Assembly: GCF_021184025.1 (NCBI RefSeq) | Contig: NZ_CP036537.1 | Coordinates: 4,650,001 to 4,714,000, forward strand | From: Rhodopseudomonas boonkerdii | GTDB lineage: Bacteria; Pseudomonadota; Alphaproteobacteria; Rhizobiales; Xanthobacteraceae | Length of the DNA stretch: 64,000 bases | Direction: 5' to 3' | Shown: positions 1 to 7,850 of the stretch, piece after piece | Position numbering within the stretch: the stretch's first letter is position 1 | Layout of the letters: every line of letters begins with the position of its first letter | The notes under the pieces: generated by a model | What the model was told of the DNA's origin: nothing | Seen by the model: only the letters and a program-made list of their open reading frames with translations | Database searches by the model: none | Position numbers and translations under genes: made by a program

Positions 1-302
1 TCCTTCGCCGTCAACCCCTTGTTGGCTACCGCATCGATATCATAGGCAAGCGCCAGCGTCACGACATCGGCCTGAAGGCCATCGATGACCGAGCGGGCCT
101 GTGCGCCCGAGCCGCCATGCGATTGCTTGATCTCGATGCTCTTGCCGGTTTCCTTCTGATACACCGCAGCAAAAGCCTTGTTGAAATCGACATAGAGTTC
201 GCGCGTCGGATCGTAGGACACGTTCAGCAGCGTGACATCGGCGGCAAAAGCTGAGCTGGCCCATAGCAGCGATGCAGCGGCGATGGCGAAGCGACGGATC
301 AT
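1..302 (-). CDS. sbp: Periplasmic sulfate-binding protein, N-terminal part (cut by window edge)
   Basis: Solute-binding subunit of a sulfate/thiosulfate ABC importer. About 100 codons are present, reading leftward off the window. A signal peptide ([20 protein letters not shown]) is followed by the family start '[20 protein letters not shown]' and by '[17 protein letters not shown]', the sulfate-binding region. It closely resembles the complete protein at 4769-5794, so the two are paralogues. The start is the ATG at 302-300, directly before the signal peptide. The 3' part, and any cysT/cysW/cysA genes that follow, lie outside the window. Confidence 0.88.
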   Translation of the reverse strand, partial: MIRRFAIAAASLLWASSAFAADVTLLNVSYDPTRELYVDFNKAFAAVYQKETGKSIEIKQSHGGSGAQARSVIDGLQADVVTLALAYDIDAVANKGLTAK

Positions 303-483
303 GCGAGACCTCCATGGACCGGATGGCAACAGCACCACCCCGGCAACGCAGCAAGGTTCGAAAAGTTGGAGCGCGAAGTCAACGAAAGCAGATTTCAATG
401 ATCCGCCGATGACGACGGCAATCTGCCACAAAACCGCCACTCACGAGAATGCGGCAATCTGCCGATCCGTCACTGCAAGTAGC

Positions 484-559
484 GGAGCGGCGAAGCAATC
501 CGGACGTCGCTCGACGGAAGACCCGGATCGCTTCGTCGCAAGGTCTCCCTGCAATGACG
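484..559. repeat. Degenerate dispersed palindromic repeat, family B
   Basis: The stretch contains 'gcgaagcaatccgg', later 'ccggatcgcttcgtcgc', and ends 'gcaatgacg'. These are the two inward-facing arms of the repeat seen in fuller form at 31094-31170. It sits in the 258-base gap between the truncated sbp and the DUF934 gene, just after the DUF934 stop. I see nothing else in the gap apart from the likely sbp promoter region. Confidence 0.6.
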
Positions 560-560
560 A

Positions 561-1073
561 TTACTGAACATTCGCCGCGTGACGCGCCTGCATGCGCCGG
601 TGCAGCGCCGTGACGCGGCCATCGCCGGTCGGTTGATAGAACACCGTGTAACGCTTCACTGTCGCTGCAAAGGCTTCAGCATCGGCCTCCTTCTTCACTT
701 CGAACGCATCGAAGCCGGCACGCAGCATCAGCACGAACTGGTCGCGCAATACCTGGCCGATGGCCCGCAACTCGCCCTTGTAGCCGTAACGCTCGCGCAG
801 GAGCCGTGCCTGGCTATAGGCACGCCCATCGCGAAAGGTTGGAAACACCAGCGCGACGACAGCAAGCTTCTCAAGGTAAGGCACGAGTTCGTCGAGATCG
901 CGATTGTTCGGCCAGATGACGCCGGTCGGCGCGTTGCGCGCGGCCAGCCCGCCCGGATCTTCGAGAAACCGCGTCGCCGGAATCAGCGCTGCACCCTCCA
1001 CCGGAAGCGCGCTGTCATCGGCCACGTGGACGAAGCTGTCGGCAACGATGGCGCCTTTCTTAACGAGTGGCAT
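561..1073 (-). CDS. DUF934 family protein of the sulfite reductase operon
   Basis: 170-residue DUF934 protein, a small family nearly always encoded next to sulfite reductase; its biochemical role is not established. The core 'NRDLDELVPYLEKLAVVALVFPTFRDGRAYSQARLLR' region with the conserved 'FRDGRAYSQAR' is present, followed by 'GYKGELRAIGQVLRDQ'. The start is the ATG at 1073-1071 (MPLVKKGAIV), which lies inside the last codons of cysI, so the two genes overlap by 14 bases and are probably translationally coupled. The frame is open further upstream, but that extension is only the shadow of cysI. In many relatives cysH follows here; none is visible. Confidence 0.85.
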   Translation of the reverse strand: MPLVKKGAIVADSFVHVADDSALPVEGAALIPATRFLEDPGGLAARNAPTGVIWPNNRDLDELVPYLEKLAVVALVFPTFRDGRAYSQARLLRERYGYKGELRAIGQVLRDQFVLMLRAGFDAFEVKKEADAEAFAATVKRYTVFYQPTGDGRVTALHRRMQARHAANVQ

Positions 1074-2715
1074 AAACACGCTCCTTGAACGGCTCGACGC
1101 CGAGACGTTCGACGGTCTGATAGAACAATTCATCCGGCCGGGCTCGCAGCGCCAGATAGGCTTCGACGATGTCCTCGATGACGTTCGCCACATCATCGTA
1201 GGGCACCGCCGGTCCGATCAACGTGCCGACCACCGCCCCCTCATCCGCGCGGCCGCCGATGGTGATCTGGTAGAATTCCTCGTTGTTTTTCTCCACGCCG
1301 AGAATGCCGATGTGGCCGACATGGTGATGGCCGCACGCATTGATGCAGCCGGAGATATTGATGTGCAGCCGGCCGATCATTTCCGCAATGTCGTGATTGG
1401 CGAAACGGCGCGTGAGTTCCTGCGCGATCGGGATCGCGCGCGCATTGGCAAGCGAGCAATAGTCGAGGCCGGGACACGCGATGATATCGGTGATCAGGTT
1501 CACATTCGGAGTCGCCAGGCCGAGCTTGTCGAGCTGTCGCCACAATGCCGGCAAATCGCGCTTGGCGACATTCGGCAGCGCAAGGTTCTGCTCATGGCCG
1601 ACGCGGATTTCGCCGAAGGAATATTTTTCCGCAAGATCGGCGACGGCGTCGAGCTGATCCGCGGTGGCGTCGCCAGGGGGGGCGCCCACGGGCTTCAGGG
1701 AAAGCGTGACGATGGCATAGCCGGGCCGCTGGTGCGGCGCGACGGAGTTCTTCAGCCAGCGCTCGAAATGCGGATCGGCTGAAGCCGCCAGCAATTCGTC
1801 AGGCGCATCCGGGAGTTTCTCGTAATCCGGATAGCTGAAGCGCGAGCGGATATCGGCAACCACTTCGTCGTCGAGCTCCAGCGCGCTATGGCGCATCGCC
1901 TGCCATTCCTCTTCGACCTCCGCAGAAAACTTCTCGATGCCGAGTTCATGCACGAGGATCTTGATGCGCGCCTTGTAGATATTGTCGCGGCGGCCATACT
2001 GATTGTAGACGCGCAGGATCGCCTCGACATAGCTGAGGATGTCGCGGCCTGCCACGAACGGCTTGATCACCTTGCCGATGAACGGCGTACGGCCGAGTCC
2101 GCCACCGACCAGCACTTCGAACCCGGTCTCGCCGGCCTCATTGCGATGGATACGCAAGCCGATGTCATGCACCCTGATCGCTGCGCGATCATGATCCGCC
2201 GCTGTGATGGCGATTTTGAACTTGCGCGGAAGATAGGTGAATTCCGGATGCATGGTCGAGTATTGCCGCAGCGTCTCGGCCCAGATGCGGGGATCCTCGA
2301 CCTCGCCCGGCGCCACACCCGCCCATTGATCGGTGGTGACGTTGCGCACACAATTGCCCGACGTCTGCATCGCATGGATGCCGACCGACGCGAGTTCTTC
2401 CAGCGCATCGGGCAGATCGGCGAGCTTGATCCAGTTGAACTGGATGTTCTGCCGCGTAGTGAAGTGACCATAGCCGCGGTCATAGCGCCGCGCCACATGC
2501 GCAAGCTTGCGCATCTGCGGCGACGACAGCGTGCCATAGGGAATGGCGACGCGGAGCATATAGGCGTGCAGCTGAAGATACACGCCGTTCATCAACCGCA
2601 GCATCTTGAATTCGTCTTCGGTCAGTTCACCGGACAGACGGCGCTTCACCTGATCGCGGAATTCGGCGACCCGCTCGTTGACGAGCGTACGATCGATTTC
2701 ATCATAAGCATACAT
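1060..2715 (-). CDS. cysI: Sulfite reductase (nitrite/sulfite reductase family), siroheme/4Fe-4S hemoprotein
   Basis: 551-residue hemoprotein that reduces sulfite to sulfide by six electrons in the cytoplasm. The N-terminal half-repeat contains 'GHFTTRQNIQFNWIKL'. The siroheme/4Fe-4S ligands are the paired motifs CPGLDYC (residues 414-420) and CINAC (457-461), followed by 'GHHHVGHIGILG'. Length and motifs fit the monomeric, probably ferredoxin-dependent type rather than the NADPH type needing CysJ, and no cysJ is nearby. It lies 11 bases after the DUF2849 gene and overlaps the DUF934 gene. Family members can be sulfite or nitrite reductases; cysG and the sulfate transporter next door favour sulfite. 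Confidence 0.93.
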   Translation of the reverse strand: MYAYDEIDRTLVNERVAEFRDQVKRRLSGELTEDEFKMLRLMNGVYLQLHAYMLRVAIPYGTLSSPQMRKLAHVARRYDRGYGHFTTRQNIQFNWIKLADLPDALEELASVGIHAMQTSGNCVRNVTTDQWAGVAPGEVEDPRIWAETLRQYSTMHPEFTYLPRKFKIAITAADHDRAAIRVHDIGLRIHRNEAGETGFEVLVGGGLGRTPFIGKVIKPFVAGRDILSYVEAILRVYNQYGRRDNIYKARIKILVHELGIEKFSAEVEEEWQAMRHSALELDDEVVADIRSRFSYPDYEKLPDAPDELLAASADPHFERWLKNSVAPHQRPGYAIVTLSLKPVGAPPGDATADQLDAVADLAEKYSFGEIRVGHEQNLALPNVAKRDLPALWRQLDKLGLATPNVNLITDIIACPGLDYCSLANARAIPIAQELTRRFANHDIAEMIGRLHINISGCINACGHHHVGHIGILGVEKNNEEFYQITIGGRADEGAVVGTLIGPAVPYDDVANVIEDIVEAYLALRARPDELFYQTVERLGVEPFKERVYATR

Positions 2716-2726
2716 GTCGAAAACCT

Positions 2727-3041
2727 TCAGGCCGGAACCGGCAGATCGATGGTGACGCCCTTGCGGCGAATGCGCTCGCGCAGATTGCCGGGCTCGACGG
2801 CGCCGTCTGCCTTGACGATCACCGGGGCGATATAGGCGCCGATGGCACCGAGATCATCGGCCGCGGACTCGGCGAGCAACGCACGTGCATCATCGGCGGT
2901 GCGCACGATGGCCGCCAGAGCAAGATCAGGCGTCCAGCCTTTGCTGGTGTCGCGATAGATCACAACGCCATCCCAGGTTCGATTGGCAGTCACCACCGAT
3001 GGGCCGGTGATCTTGATTTTCTGTTGCAGTGGAGAGGTCAT
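2727..3041 (-). CDS. DUF2849 domain protein
   Basis: 104-residue small cytoplasmic protein of the DUF2849 family, recognisable by 'TANRTWDGVVIYRD' and 'GWTPDLALAAIVRTADDA'. No biochemical function is established. Its place between cysG and cysI, with a 4-base ATGA overlap with the cysG stop and an 11-base gap to cysI, ties it to siroheme or sulfite reductase function. An accessory role in siroheme delivery or in holding the hemoprotein is a guess from position only. Confidence 0.85.
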   Translation of the reverse strand: MTSPLQQKIKITGPSVVTANRTWDGVVIYRDTSKGWTPDLALAAIVRTADDARALLAESAADDLGAIGAYIAPVIVKADGAVEPGNLRERIRRKGVTIDLPVPA

Positions 3042-4474
3042 TCGGCAGCTACCAAAATGCTGGAGACAAACTTTTTGACGTGAGCGGCACGCCAGGGCGC
3101 GGAATGCGCCACGACATCGCCGATGATGAGGATCGCCGGGCCGCTATCGATCTGCCCGACCAGTGCCGGAAGATCGTCGAGCGTACCGACCGCCGCCTGG
3201 GCGTCGGGCCGGGTCACCCGCGCGAACACGCCGACCGGCGTTTGCGGCGAGCGGCCTGCCGCCATGAGACCTTCACGGATCGCAGGCGCGGCGGTCATGC
3301 CCATATAGACGACGATGGTCATTTTCGCGTCCGTAAGGACGGACCAATCGACTGCACCGGCATCTCGTTCCTTATGCGCCGTGAGGAAGGTGATGCGCAA
3401 CGCCTCACCTCGATAGGTCAACGGAGCTTCGAACATCGCAGCGGCGCCAAGACCCGCCGTGATGCCGGGGATGACGGAATAGGCCACACCGGCCTCGCGC
3501 AAATGTTCGATCTCCTCGCCGCCGCGACCGAAGATGAAGGGATCGCCGCCCTTGAGGCGTACGGCGCGCTGGCCGGCGCGCGCGGCCTCGACGAGCAACT
3601 GGTTCGTAGCATCCTGCCCGATGCCAGGCTTGCCGATGCGGCGACCGACCGGCACGCGCGAGGCATCGCGGCGGATACGGTCAAGAATTTCCGGCGACAC
3701 CAGCTCGTCGTAGAATACGATATCGGCATCCTGCAGCGCGCGCAGCGCCTTGACGGTGAGCAGATCGGGATCGCCGGGGCCTGCACCGACCAGCGTGACA
3801 TGACCTTCTGCGCGCCCTTCATGCAACGCACCGGCAAAAGCCGGGAGATCATCGATCGCGCCCAGCGCCCGGTCGGCATCGGGGCGGCGGCCGGCAAGTA
3901 CTTTCGCGCCGATCTCGCCGTCGACGATGCGCTCCCAGAACCGGCGGCGCAGCGGCGCCTCCGTGATCCGCTCATTGATCGTCTTGCGCCAGCGCCCGAT
4001 GAATGTTGCGAGATCGCCGATCCGCGCCGGCAGCACGCTCTCGATCATTTCGCGCACGCGCCGCGCCACCACCGGCGACGTGCCGCCGGTGCCGACAGCA
4101 ACGACGACATCGCCGCGATCGACGATGGCCGGGAAGATGAAAGTGGAATTGGCGAGGTCATCCATCACATTGACGGGCAGCCCGACCGCCTTCGCACGCA
4201 GCGCCATCATCGGGCCGAGATCGCCCGCGCCCGCGCACATGACCGCGATGACCCCCGAGAGATCGGCTGCGAGCGGATTGCCCTCGGCGAATTCGATCGC
4301 ATCGACGGCCACGGCATCGAGCCCGGCGAGATCGCGATCGCCGTCGATCGCATACCAGCGGACCCGCGCATTGGCCGCCAGCAACAACCGCAGCTTGGCG
4401 CGCACGAACTCCCCGGCGCCGATCAGGAGGATCGGTCCGGCCTGCAAGTCGAGAAAGACAGGCAGATAGCGCAT
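3038..4474 (-). CDS. cysG: Siroheme synthase (uroporphyrinogen-III methyltransferase / precorrin-2 dehydrogenase / ferrochelatase)
   Basis: 478-residue trifunctional enzyme that makes the siroheme needed by CysI. The N-terminal third is the NAD-dependent dehydrogenase/chelatase module ('PILLIGAGEFVRAKLRLLLA' and 'VGTGGTSPVVARRVR'). The C-terminal half is the SAM-dependent uroporphyrinogen III C-methyltransferase, with 'VTLVGAGPGDPDLLTVKALR', 'YDELVSPEIL' and 'RLKGGDPFIFGRGGEE'. The ATG at 4474-4472 (MRYLPVFLDL) is preferred because GGAG lies five bases upstream; the in-frame GTG at 4480 is too close to it. First gene of the leftward operon cysG-DUF2849-cysI-DUF934. Confidence 0.92.
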   Translation of the reverse strand: MRYLPVFLDLQAGPILLIGAGEFVRAKLRLLLAANARVRWYAIDGDRDLAGLDAVAVDAIEFAEGNPLAADLSGVIAVMCAGAGDLGPMMALRAKAVGLPVNVMDDLANSTFIFPAIVDRGDVVVAVGTGGTSPVVARRVREMIESVLPARIGDLATFIGRWRKTINERITEAPLRRRFWERIVDGEIGAKVLAGRRPDADRALGAIDDLPAFAGALHEGRAEGHVTLVGAGPGDPDLLTVKALRALQDADIVFYDELVSPEILDRIRRDASRVPVGRRIGKPGIGQDATNQLLVEAARAGQRAVRLKGGDPFIFGRGGEEIEHLREAGVAYSVIPGITAGLGAAAMFEAPLTYRGEALRITFLTAHKERDAGAVDWSVLTDAKMTIVVYMGMTAAPAIREGLMAAGRSPQTPVGVFARVTRPDAQAAVGTLDDLPALVGQIDSGPAILIIGDVVAHSAPWRAAHVKKFVSSILVAAE

Positions 4475-4487
4475 ACGCACTCCGCTG

Positions 4488-4503
4488 CCCCGAAACTTCG
4501 GGG
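4488..4503. promoter_or_regulatory. Perfect palindrome in the cysG leader
   Basis: CCCCGAA-AC-TTCGGGG is a dyad with 7-base arms, located 13 bases upstream of the cysG ATG and directly upstream of its Shine-Dalgarno sequence. It could be a protein-binding site or a small hairpin next to the ribosome-binding site; the two-base centre makes a tight RNA hairpin less likely unless terminal pairs open. Function is inferred only. Confidence 0.4.
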
Positions 4504-4574
4504 TTGACTGAAATTATTTTCTATATATCTCTCGATTGCGCGGCGTAAAGAGAAGATTATTTCTTCTTCGAGCC

Positions 4575-4590
4575 GTTCTAATTATAGAAC
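4575..4590. promoter_or_regulatory. Candidate operator dyad between the divergent sulfur operons
   Basis: GTTCTA-ATTA-TAGAAC is a perfect 16-bp inverted repeat in the AT-rich middle of the 294-base gap between the cysG and sbp starts. An AT-rich stretch containing 'tatata' lies about 45 bases to its left. Position and symmetry suggest an operator for a sulfur-status regulator. No regulator is encoded in the window, so its identity is unknown. Confidence 0.45.
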
Positions 4591-4768
4591 TTTTTATCTT
4601 CGAACACCACGCGCCAGAGACGGTTCTTCTCCTCAACCGCGCCGCCGCTCCCCCCGTTGCAGGAAAACGCAAACGGGGCACGGTCGCGGCGGAGCAAATT
4701 TCGGACCGCTCGAAGGGCAAAATGCCGCAGCTATCCATGACCGATCCGCTCAACGCAGGGGACTTTTC

Positions 4769-5794
4769 GTGAACCGCCTTTTGACCACCTTCACAGCCGG
4801 CCTCGGCCTTCTCGCCATCGGCGCCACCACACCGGCCCAGGCGCAGACGCCGACCACGCTGCTCAACGTCTCCTACGACATCGCGCGCGAACTCTATGCC
4901 GAGATCAACGCCGCCTTCATCAAGCAGTGGAAGGCCAAGACCGGCCAGGACATCACGATCAATCAGTCGCACAACGGCTCGTCGCGGCAGGCCCGCTCGA
5001 TCCTCGAAGGCCTCGAGGCCGACGTCGTCACCTTTAACCAGGTCACCGACGTGCAGGTGCTCTACGATCGCGGCAAGCTGATCCCGCAAGACTGGGCATC
5101 GCGGCTGCCTAACAATTCCTCGCCTTATTACTCGCTGCCCGCTTTCCTGGTGCGCGCCGGCAATCCGAAGGGGATCAAGGACTGGGACGATCTCGTGAAG
5201 CCCGGCGTGCAAGTGATCTTCCCGAATCCGAAGACCTCCGGCAATGCGCGCTACACCTATCTCGCCGCCTATGCTTTCGCGAAGAACAAGTACGGTGCCG
5301 ATAAGGCCGATGAGTTCATTAAGAAGCTCTTTGCCAACGTCCCGGTGTTCGACACCGGCGGTCGCGCGGCCACGACGACTTTCGTCGAGCGCGGCACCGG
5401 CGACGTGCTGATCACCTTCGAGGCCGAAACGGCGTCGATCCGCGATCTCGCGGGCAAGGATGCCGGCGGCAAGGATAAATTTGAATCGGTGGTGCCACCG
5501 ACCAGCGTACTCGCCGAATTCCCGGTCACCGTTGTCGATAAATATGCAGAGAAGCACGGCACCAAGGCGCTCGCGACAGCCTATCTCGAATTCCTGTATT
5601 CGCCGGAAGGCCAGGCCATCGAGGTCAAGGGCTACAACCGCGTCGTCGACAAGGACGTGATGGCGAAGAACAAGGACAAGTTCCCGGATGTGAAGCTGTA
5701 TCGCATCGAGGATGAATTCGGCGGCTGGGACAAGGTCAATGCCGAACACCTGAACGCGGGCGCCAAGCTGGACACCTTGTTCGGCGGGAAGTGA
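4769..5794 (+). CDS. sbp: Sulfate ABC transporter, periplasmic sulfate-binding protein
   Basis: 341-residue binding protein delivering sulfate to CysT/CysW. It has a signal peptide ending near 'TTPAQAQT', then 'LLNVSYDIARELYAEINAAF' and 'INQSHNGSSRQARSILEG' in the ligand-binding N-lobe. Later come 'FPNPKTSGNARYTYLAAY' and 'GTGDVLITFEAE', typical of the Sbp/CysP family. The start is GTG at 4769 with AGGGGA six bases upstream. It is the first gene of the rightward importer operon, diverges from cysG, and is a paralogue of the truncated protein at 1-302. Length is normal for the family. Confidence 0.93.
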   Translation: MNRLLTTFTAGLGLLAIGATTPAQAQTPTTLLNVSYDIARELYAEINAAFIKQWKAKTGQDITINQSHNGSSRQARSILEGLEADVVTFNQVTDVQVLYDRGKLIPQDWASRLPNNSSPYYSLPAFLVRAGNPKGIKDWDDLVKPGVQVIFPNPKTSGNARYTYLAAYAFAKNKYGADKADEFIKKLFANVPVFDTGGRAATTTFVERGTGDVLITFEAETASIRDLAGKDAGGKDKFESVVPPTSVLAEFPVTVVDKYAEKHGTKALATAYLEFLYSPEGQAIEVKGYNRVVDKDVMAKNKDKFPDVKLYRIEDEFGGWDKVNAEHLNAGAKLDTLFGGK

Positions 5795-5813
5795 GACGCA
5801 AGCCTCACACTCC

Positions 5814-5931
5814 GCCCTCATCCTGAGGAGCCGCGAAGCGGCGTCTCGAAGGATGGCCGCGAGCTCCAGAGCCCGACCAGCTCATGGTTCGAGATGGCGC
5901 CAAGAGGCGCCCCCTCACCATGAGGGACTGA
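5814..5931. repeat. Dispersed palindromic repeat, family A
   Basis: The element begins 'ccctcatcctgaggagccgcg', continues 'gcgtctcgaaggatgg', has a centre, then 'ctcatggttcgaga' and ends 'cctcaccatgaggg'. The same building blocks recur at 20895-21110, 21188-21312 and 29233-29355. It fills most of the 236-base gap between sbp and cysT and is internally self-complementary, so the sbp-cysT mRNA would fold strongly here. That could attenuate the permease genes relative to sbp. Confidence 0.8.
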
Positions 5932-6030
5932 GTTGGGTTCGGCTTATTCCATTTTCACCTGAATACTTTAAGAGAGGCCCGGGAACGCCAGAACGTTCCA
6001 GGGCCTTTTCACAATCGGGTTCTCATCCAC

Positions 6031-6858
6031 TTGCGACGCACCGTCATCCCCGGCTTCCGGCTCTCGCTCGGCATCACCCTGCTCTATCTCGGGGTGATCG
6101 TGCTGCTGCCGCTCTGCGCGCTGATCCTGAAGGCGTCCGATGTCGGCCTGGTGCAGCTCTGGGGCATCCTGTCGTCACCGCGTACATTGTCCGCGATCCG
6201 CGTGACCGTCACCATGGCGCTTGCCGCCACCGCCTTCAACGCAATCTATGGCCTGCTGCTCGCCTGGGTGCTGGCGCGCTACCAGTTTCCCGGCAAACGC
6301 ATTCTCGATGCGCTGGTCGATGTTCCCTTCGCGCTTCCGACGGCGGTCGCAGGCCTCGCACTCACCGCGCTGCTGTCGAAGAATGGCTGGTTCGGCGCAC
6401 CACTCGAGAGCCTCGGCATTCAGGTCGCCTATACCCCGCTCGGCATTGCGATTGCCATGGCCTTCACCAGTATCCCCTTTGTGGTACGCACGGTGCAGCC
6501 GGTGATCGAAGACCTTGGCACGGATGTCGAAGAAGCCGGCCGTTCGCTCGGCGCCAGCGATTTCCAGATCCTGTGGCGCGTCATCTTTCCCGCTATCTTC
6601 CCGGCCTTTCTTGCCGGCTGCTCGCTCTCCTTCGCGCGCAGCCTCGGCGAATTCGGCGCGGTCATCTTCATCGCCGGCAACCAGCCGATGAAGACCGAGA
6701 TCGTGGCGCTGCTCACTTACATTCGCCTCGAGGAGTACAATTACGAGGCTGCCGCAGCGATTGCCGTGGTGATGCTGGCGATGGCGTTCACGATGCTGAT
6801 CGTCACCAATGCCGTGCAGGCGTGGAACCTGCGCTATCTCGGCAAGGGAGAAGCATGA
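6031..6858 (+). CDS. cysT: Sulfate ABC transporter permease CysT
   Basis: 275-residue inner-membrane permease of the sulfate importer. It shows about six hydrophobic segments and the binding-protein-dependent transport signature near 'EEAGRSLGASDFQILWRVIFP' (EAA loop contacting the ATPase), then 'SLGEFGAVIFIAGN', characteristic of CysT/CysU. No ATG fits the family N-terminus, so TTG at 6031 (MRRTVIPGFRLSLG) is taken; no strong Shine-Dalgarno is visible, and an unusual start slightly upstream is possible. It follows sbp after a repeat-filled gap and overlaps cysW by four bases. Confidence 0.9.
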   Translation: MRRTVIPGFRLSLGITLLYLGVIVLLPLCALILKASDVGLVQLWGILSSPRTLSAIRVTVTMALAATAFNAIYGLLLAWVLARYQFPGKRILDALVDVPFALPTAVAGLALTALLSKNGWFGAPLESLGIQVAYTPLGIAIAMAFTSIPFVVRTVQPVIEDLGTDVEEAGRSLGASDFQILWRVIFPAIFPAFLAGCSLSFARSLGEFGAVIFIAGNQPMKTEIVALLTYIRLEEYNYEAAAAIAVVMLAMAFTMLIVTNAVQAWNLRYLGKGEA

Positions 6859-7724
6859 TGAACGATCGTCCCCATGGCGCATGGATGGTGACGCCCGTCG
6901 GCGCCGGCCCTGTCACGCGCCGTGTCGTGCTTGGCGTCGTCTTCGTGCTGACGCTGCTGGTGCTGATCGCGCCGCTGGCCCTGATCTTCTCGTCGGCGCT
7001 GTCGCAAGGCTTCGAGGTCTTCTTCCGCAATCTCACCGAGCCCGGCACCCAGCACGCCATCCTGCTCACCGTCGTCACCGCATTGATCGCCGTGCCCGTG
7101 AACATCCTGTTCGGTCTTGCCGCCGCATGGTGTGTTACGAAATTTACATTCCCCGGCCGCACGTTGCTGATCGCGCTGATCGAGCTGCCCTACTCCATCT
7201 CGCCCATCGTCGCCGGCGTGGCCTATCTCTTCGTCTATGGCACCACCGGCCTGTTCGGACCGATCATCGAAATTCTCGGCATCAAGATCATGTTCGCGCT
7301 GCCGGCCATCGTGCTGGCCTCGATGTTCGTCACCGCGCCTTTCGTCGCGCGCGAACTGATCCCGCTGATGCAGGTGCAAGGCACGGACGAGGAAGAGGCC
7401 GCAGCAACACTTGGCGCCTCCGGCTTTGCGACCTTCATCAAGGTGACACTGCCCAATGTCCGCTGGGCCGTGCTCTATGGCGCGATCCTGTGCAACGCGC
7501 GGGTGATGGGCGAATTCGGTGCAGTGTCGGTGGTTTCCGGCAATGTCCGCGGCCAGACCACGACCTTGCCGCTGCAGATTGAACTTTTGTATCAGGACTA
7601 CAATGTCGCCGGCGCCTTTGCTGCCGCGACGGTGCTGACCGCGGTGGCACTGTTCACCATTCTGATCAAGGTGGTTCTGGAGCGTTTCTCGCCGGAACAT
7701 CACGGCCACGCTCCCGGTCATTGA
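6855..7724 (+). CDS. cysW: Sulfate ABC transporter permease CysW
   Basis: 289-residue second permease of the sulfate importer, pairing with CysT. Hydrophobic segments begin at about residue 22. The EAA loop is 'DEEEAAATLGASGFATFIKV', and the CysW signature 'ARVMGEFGAVSVVSGNVRG' follows. The start at 6855 overlaps the cysT stop (ATGA), with GGGAG about six bases upstream; a second ATG follows at 6858. The frame is open for a further kilobase upstream, but that stretch is only the shadow of cysT. The ATPase gene cysA, which normally follows, is absent: the next gene is glcB. Confidence 0.92.
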   Translation: MMNDRPHGAWMVTPVGAGPVTRRVVLGVVFVLTLLVLIAPLALIFSSALSQGFEVFFRNLTEPGTQHAILLTVVTALIAVPVNILFGLAAAWCVTKFTFPGRTLLIALIELPYSISPIVAGVAYLFVYGTTGLFGPIIEILGIKIMFALPAIVLASMFVTAPFVARELIPLMQVQGTDEEEAAATLGASGFATFIKVTLPNVRWAVLYGAILCNARVMGEFGAVSVVSGNVRGQTTTLPLQIELLYQDYNVAGAFAAATVLTAVALFTILIKVVLERFSPEHHGHAPGH

Positions 7725-7772
7725 TCCCGGGGCTTTCCCGCCCCCCTCCTTTGGCGTTAAAACGTCCCAAGG

Positions 7773-7794
7773 CTGCCGCTCTTTCGGCAGTTTT
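7773..7794 (+). terminator. Candidate intrinsic terminator after cysW
   Basis: CTGCCG-CTCTTT-CGGCAG forms a six-base-pair stem followed by TTTT. It lies about 50 bases after the cysW stop and 57 bases before the glcB start, so it would separate the two transcription units. Confidence 0.5.
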
Positions 7795-7850
7795 CGCCTG
7801 CACTTCCCAAAATCAGAGCTTAATTGCCGCCTTTCCGAGAGAAACGCATC

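Noticed and set aside
3029-4507. A 492-codon frame antisense to cysG
   Set aside because: Asp/Arg/His-rich composition typical of the antisense of a GC-rich gene; cysG has unambiguous domains on the other strand.
5853-7724. A 623-codon plus-strand frame covering the whole cysT region and cysW
   Set aside because: Only the part from 6855 encodes CysW; the upstream part is an Arg/His/Pro-rich shadow of cysT and of the family-A repeat.
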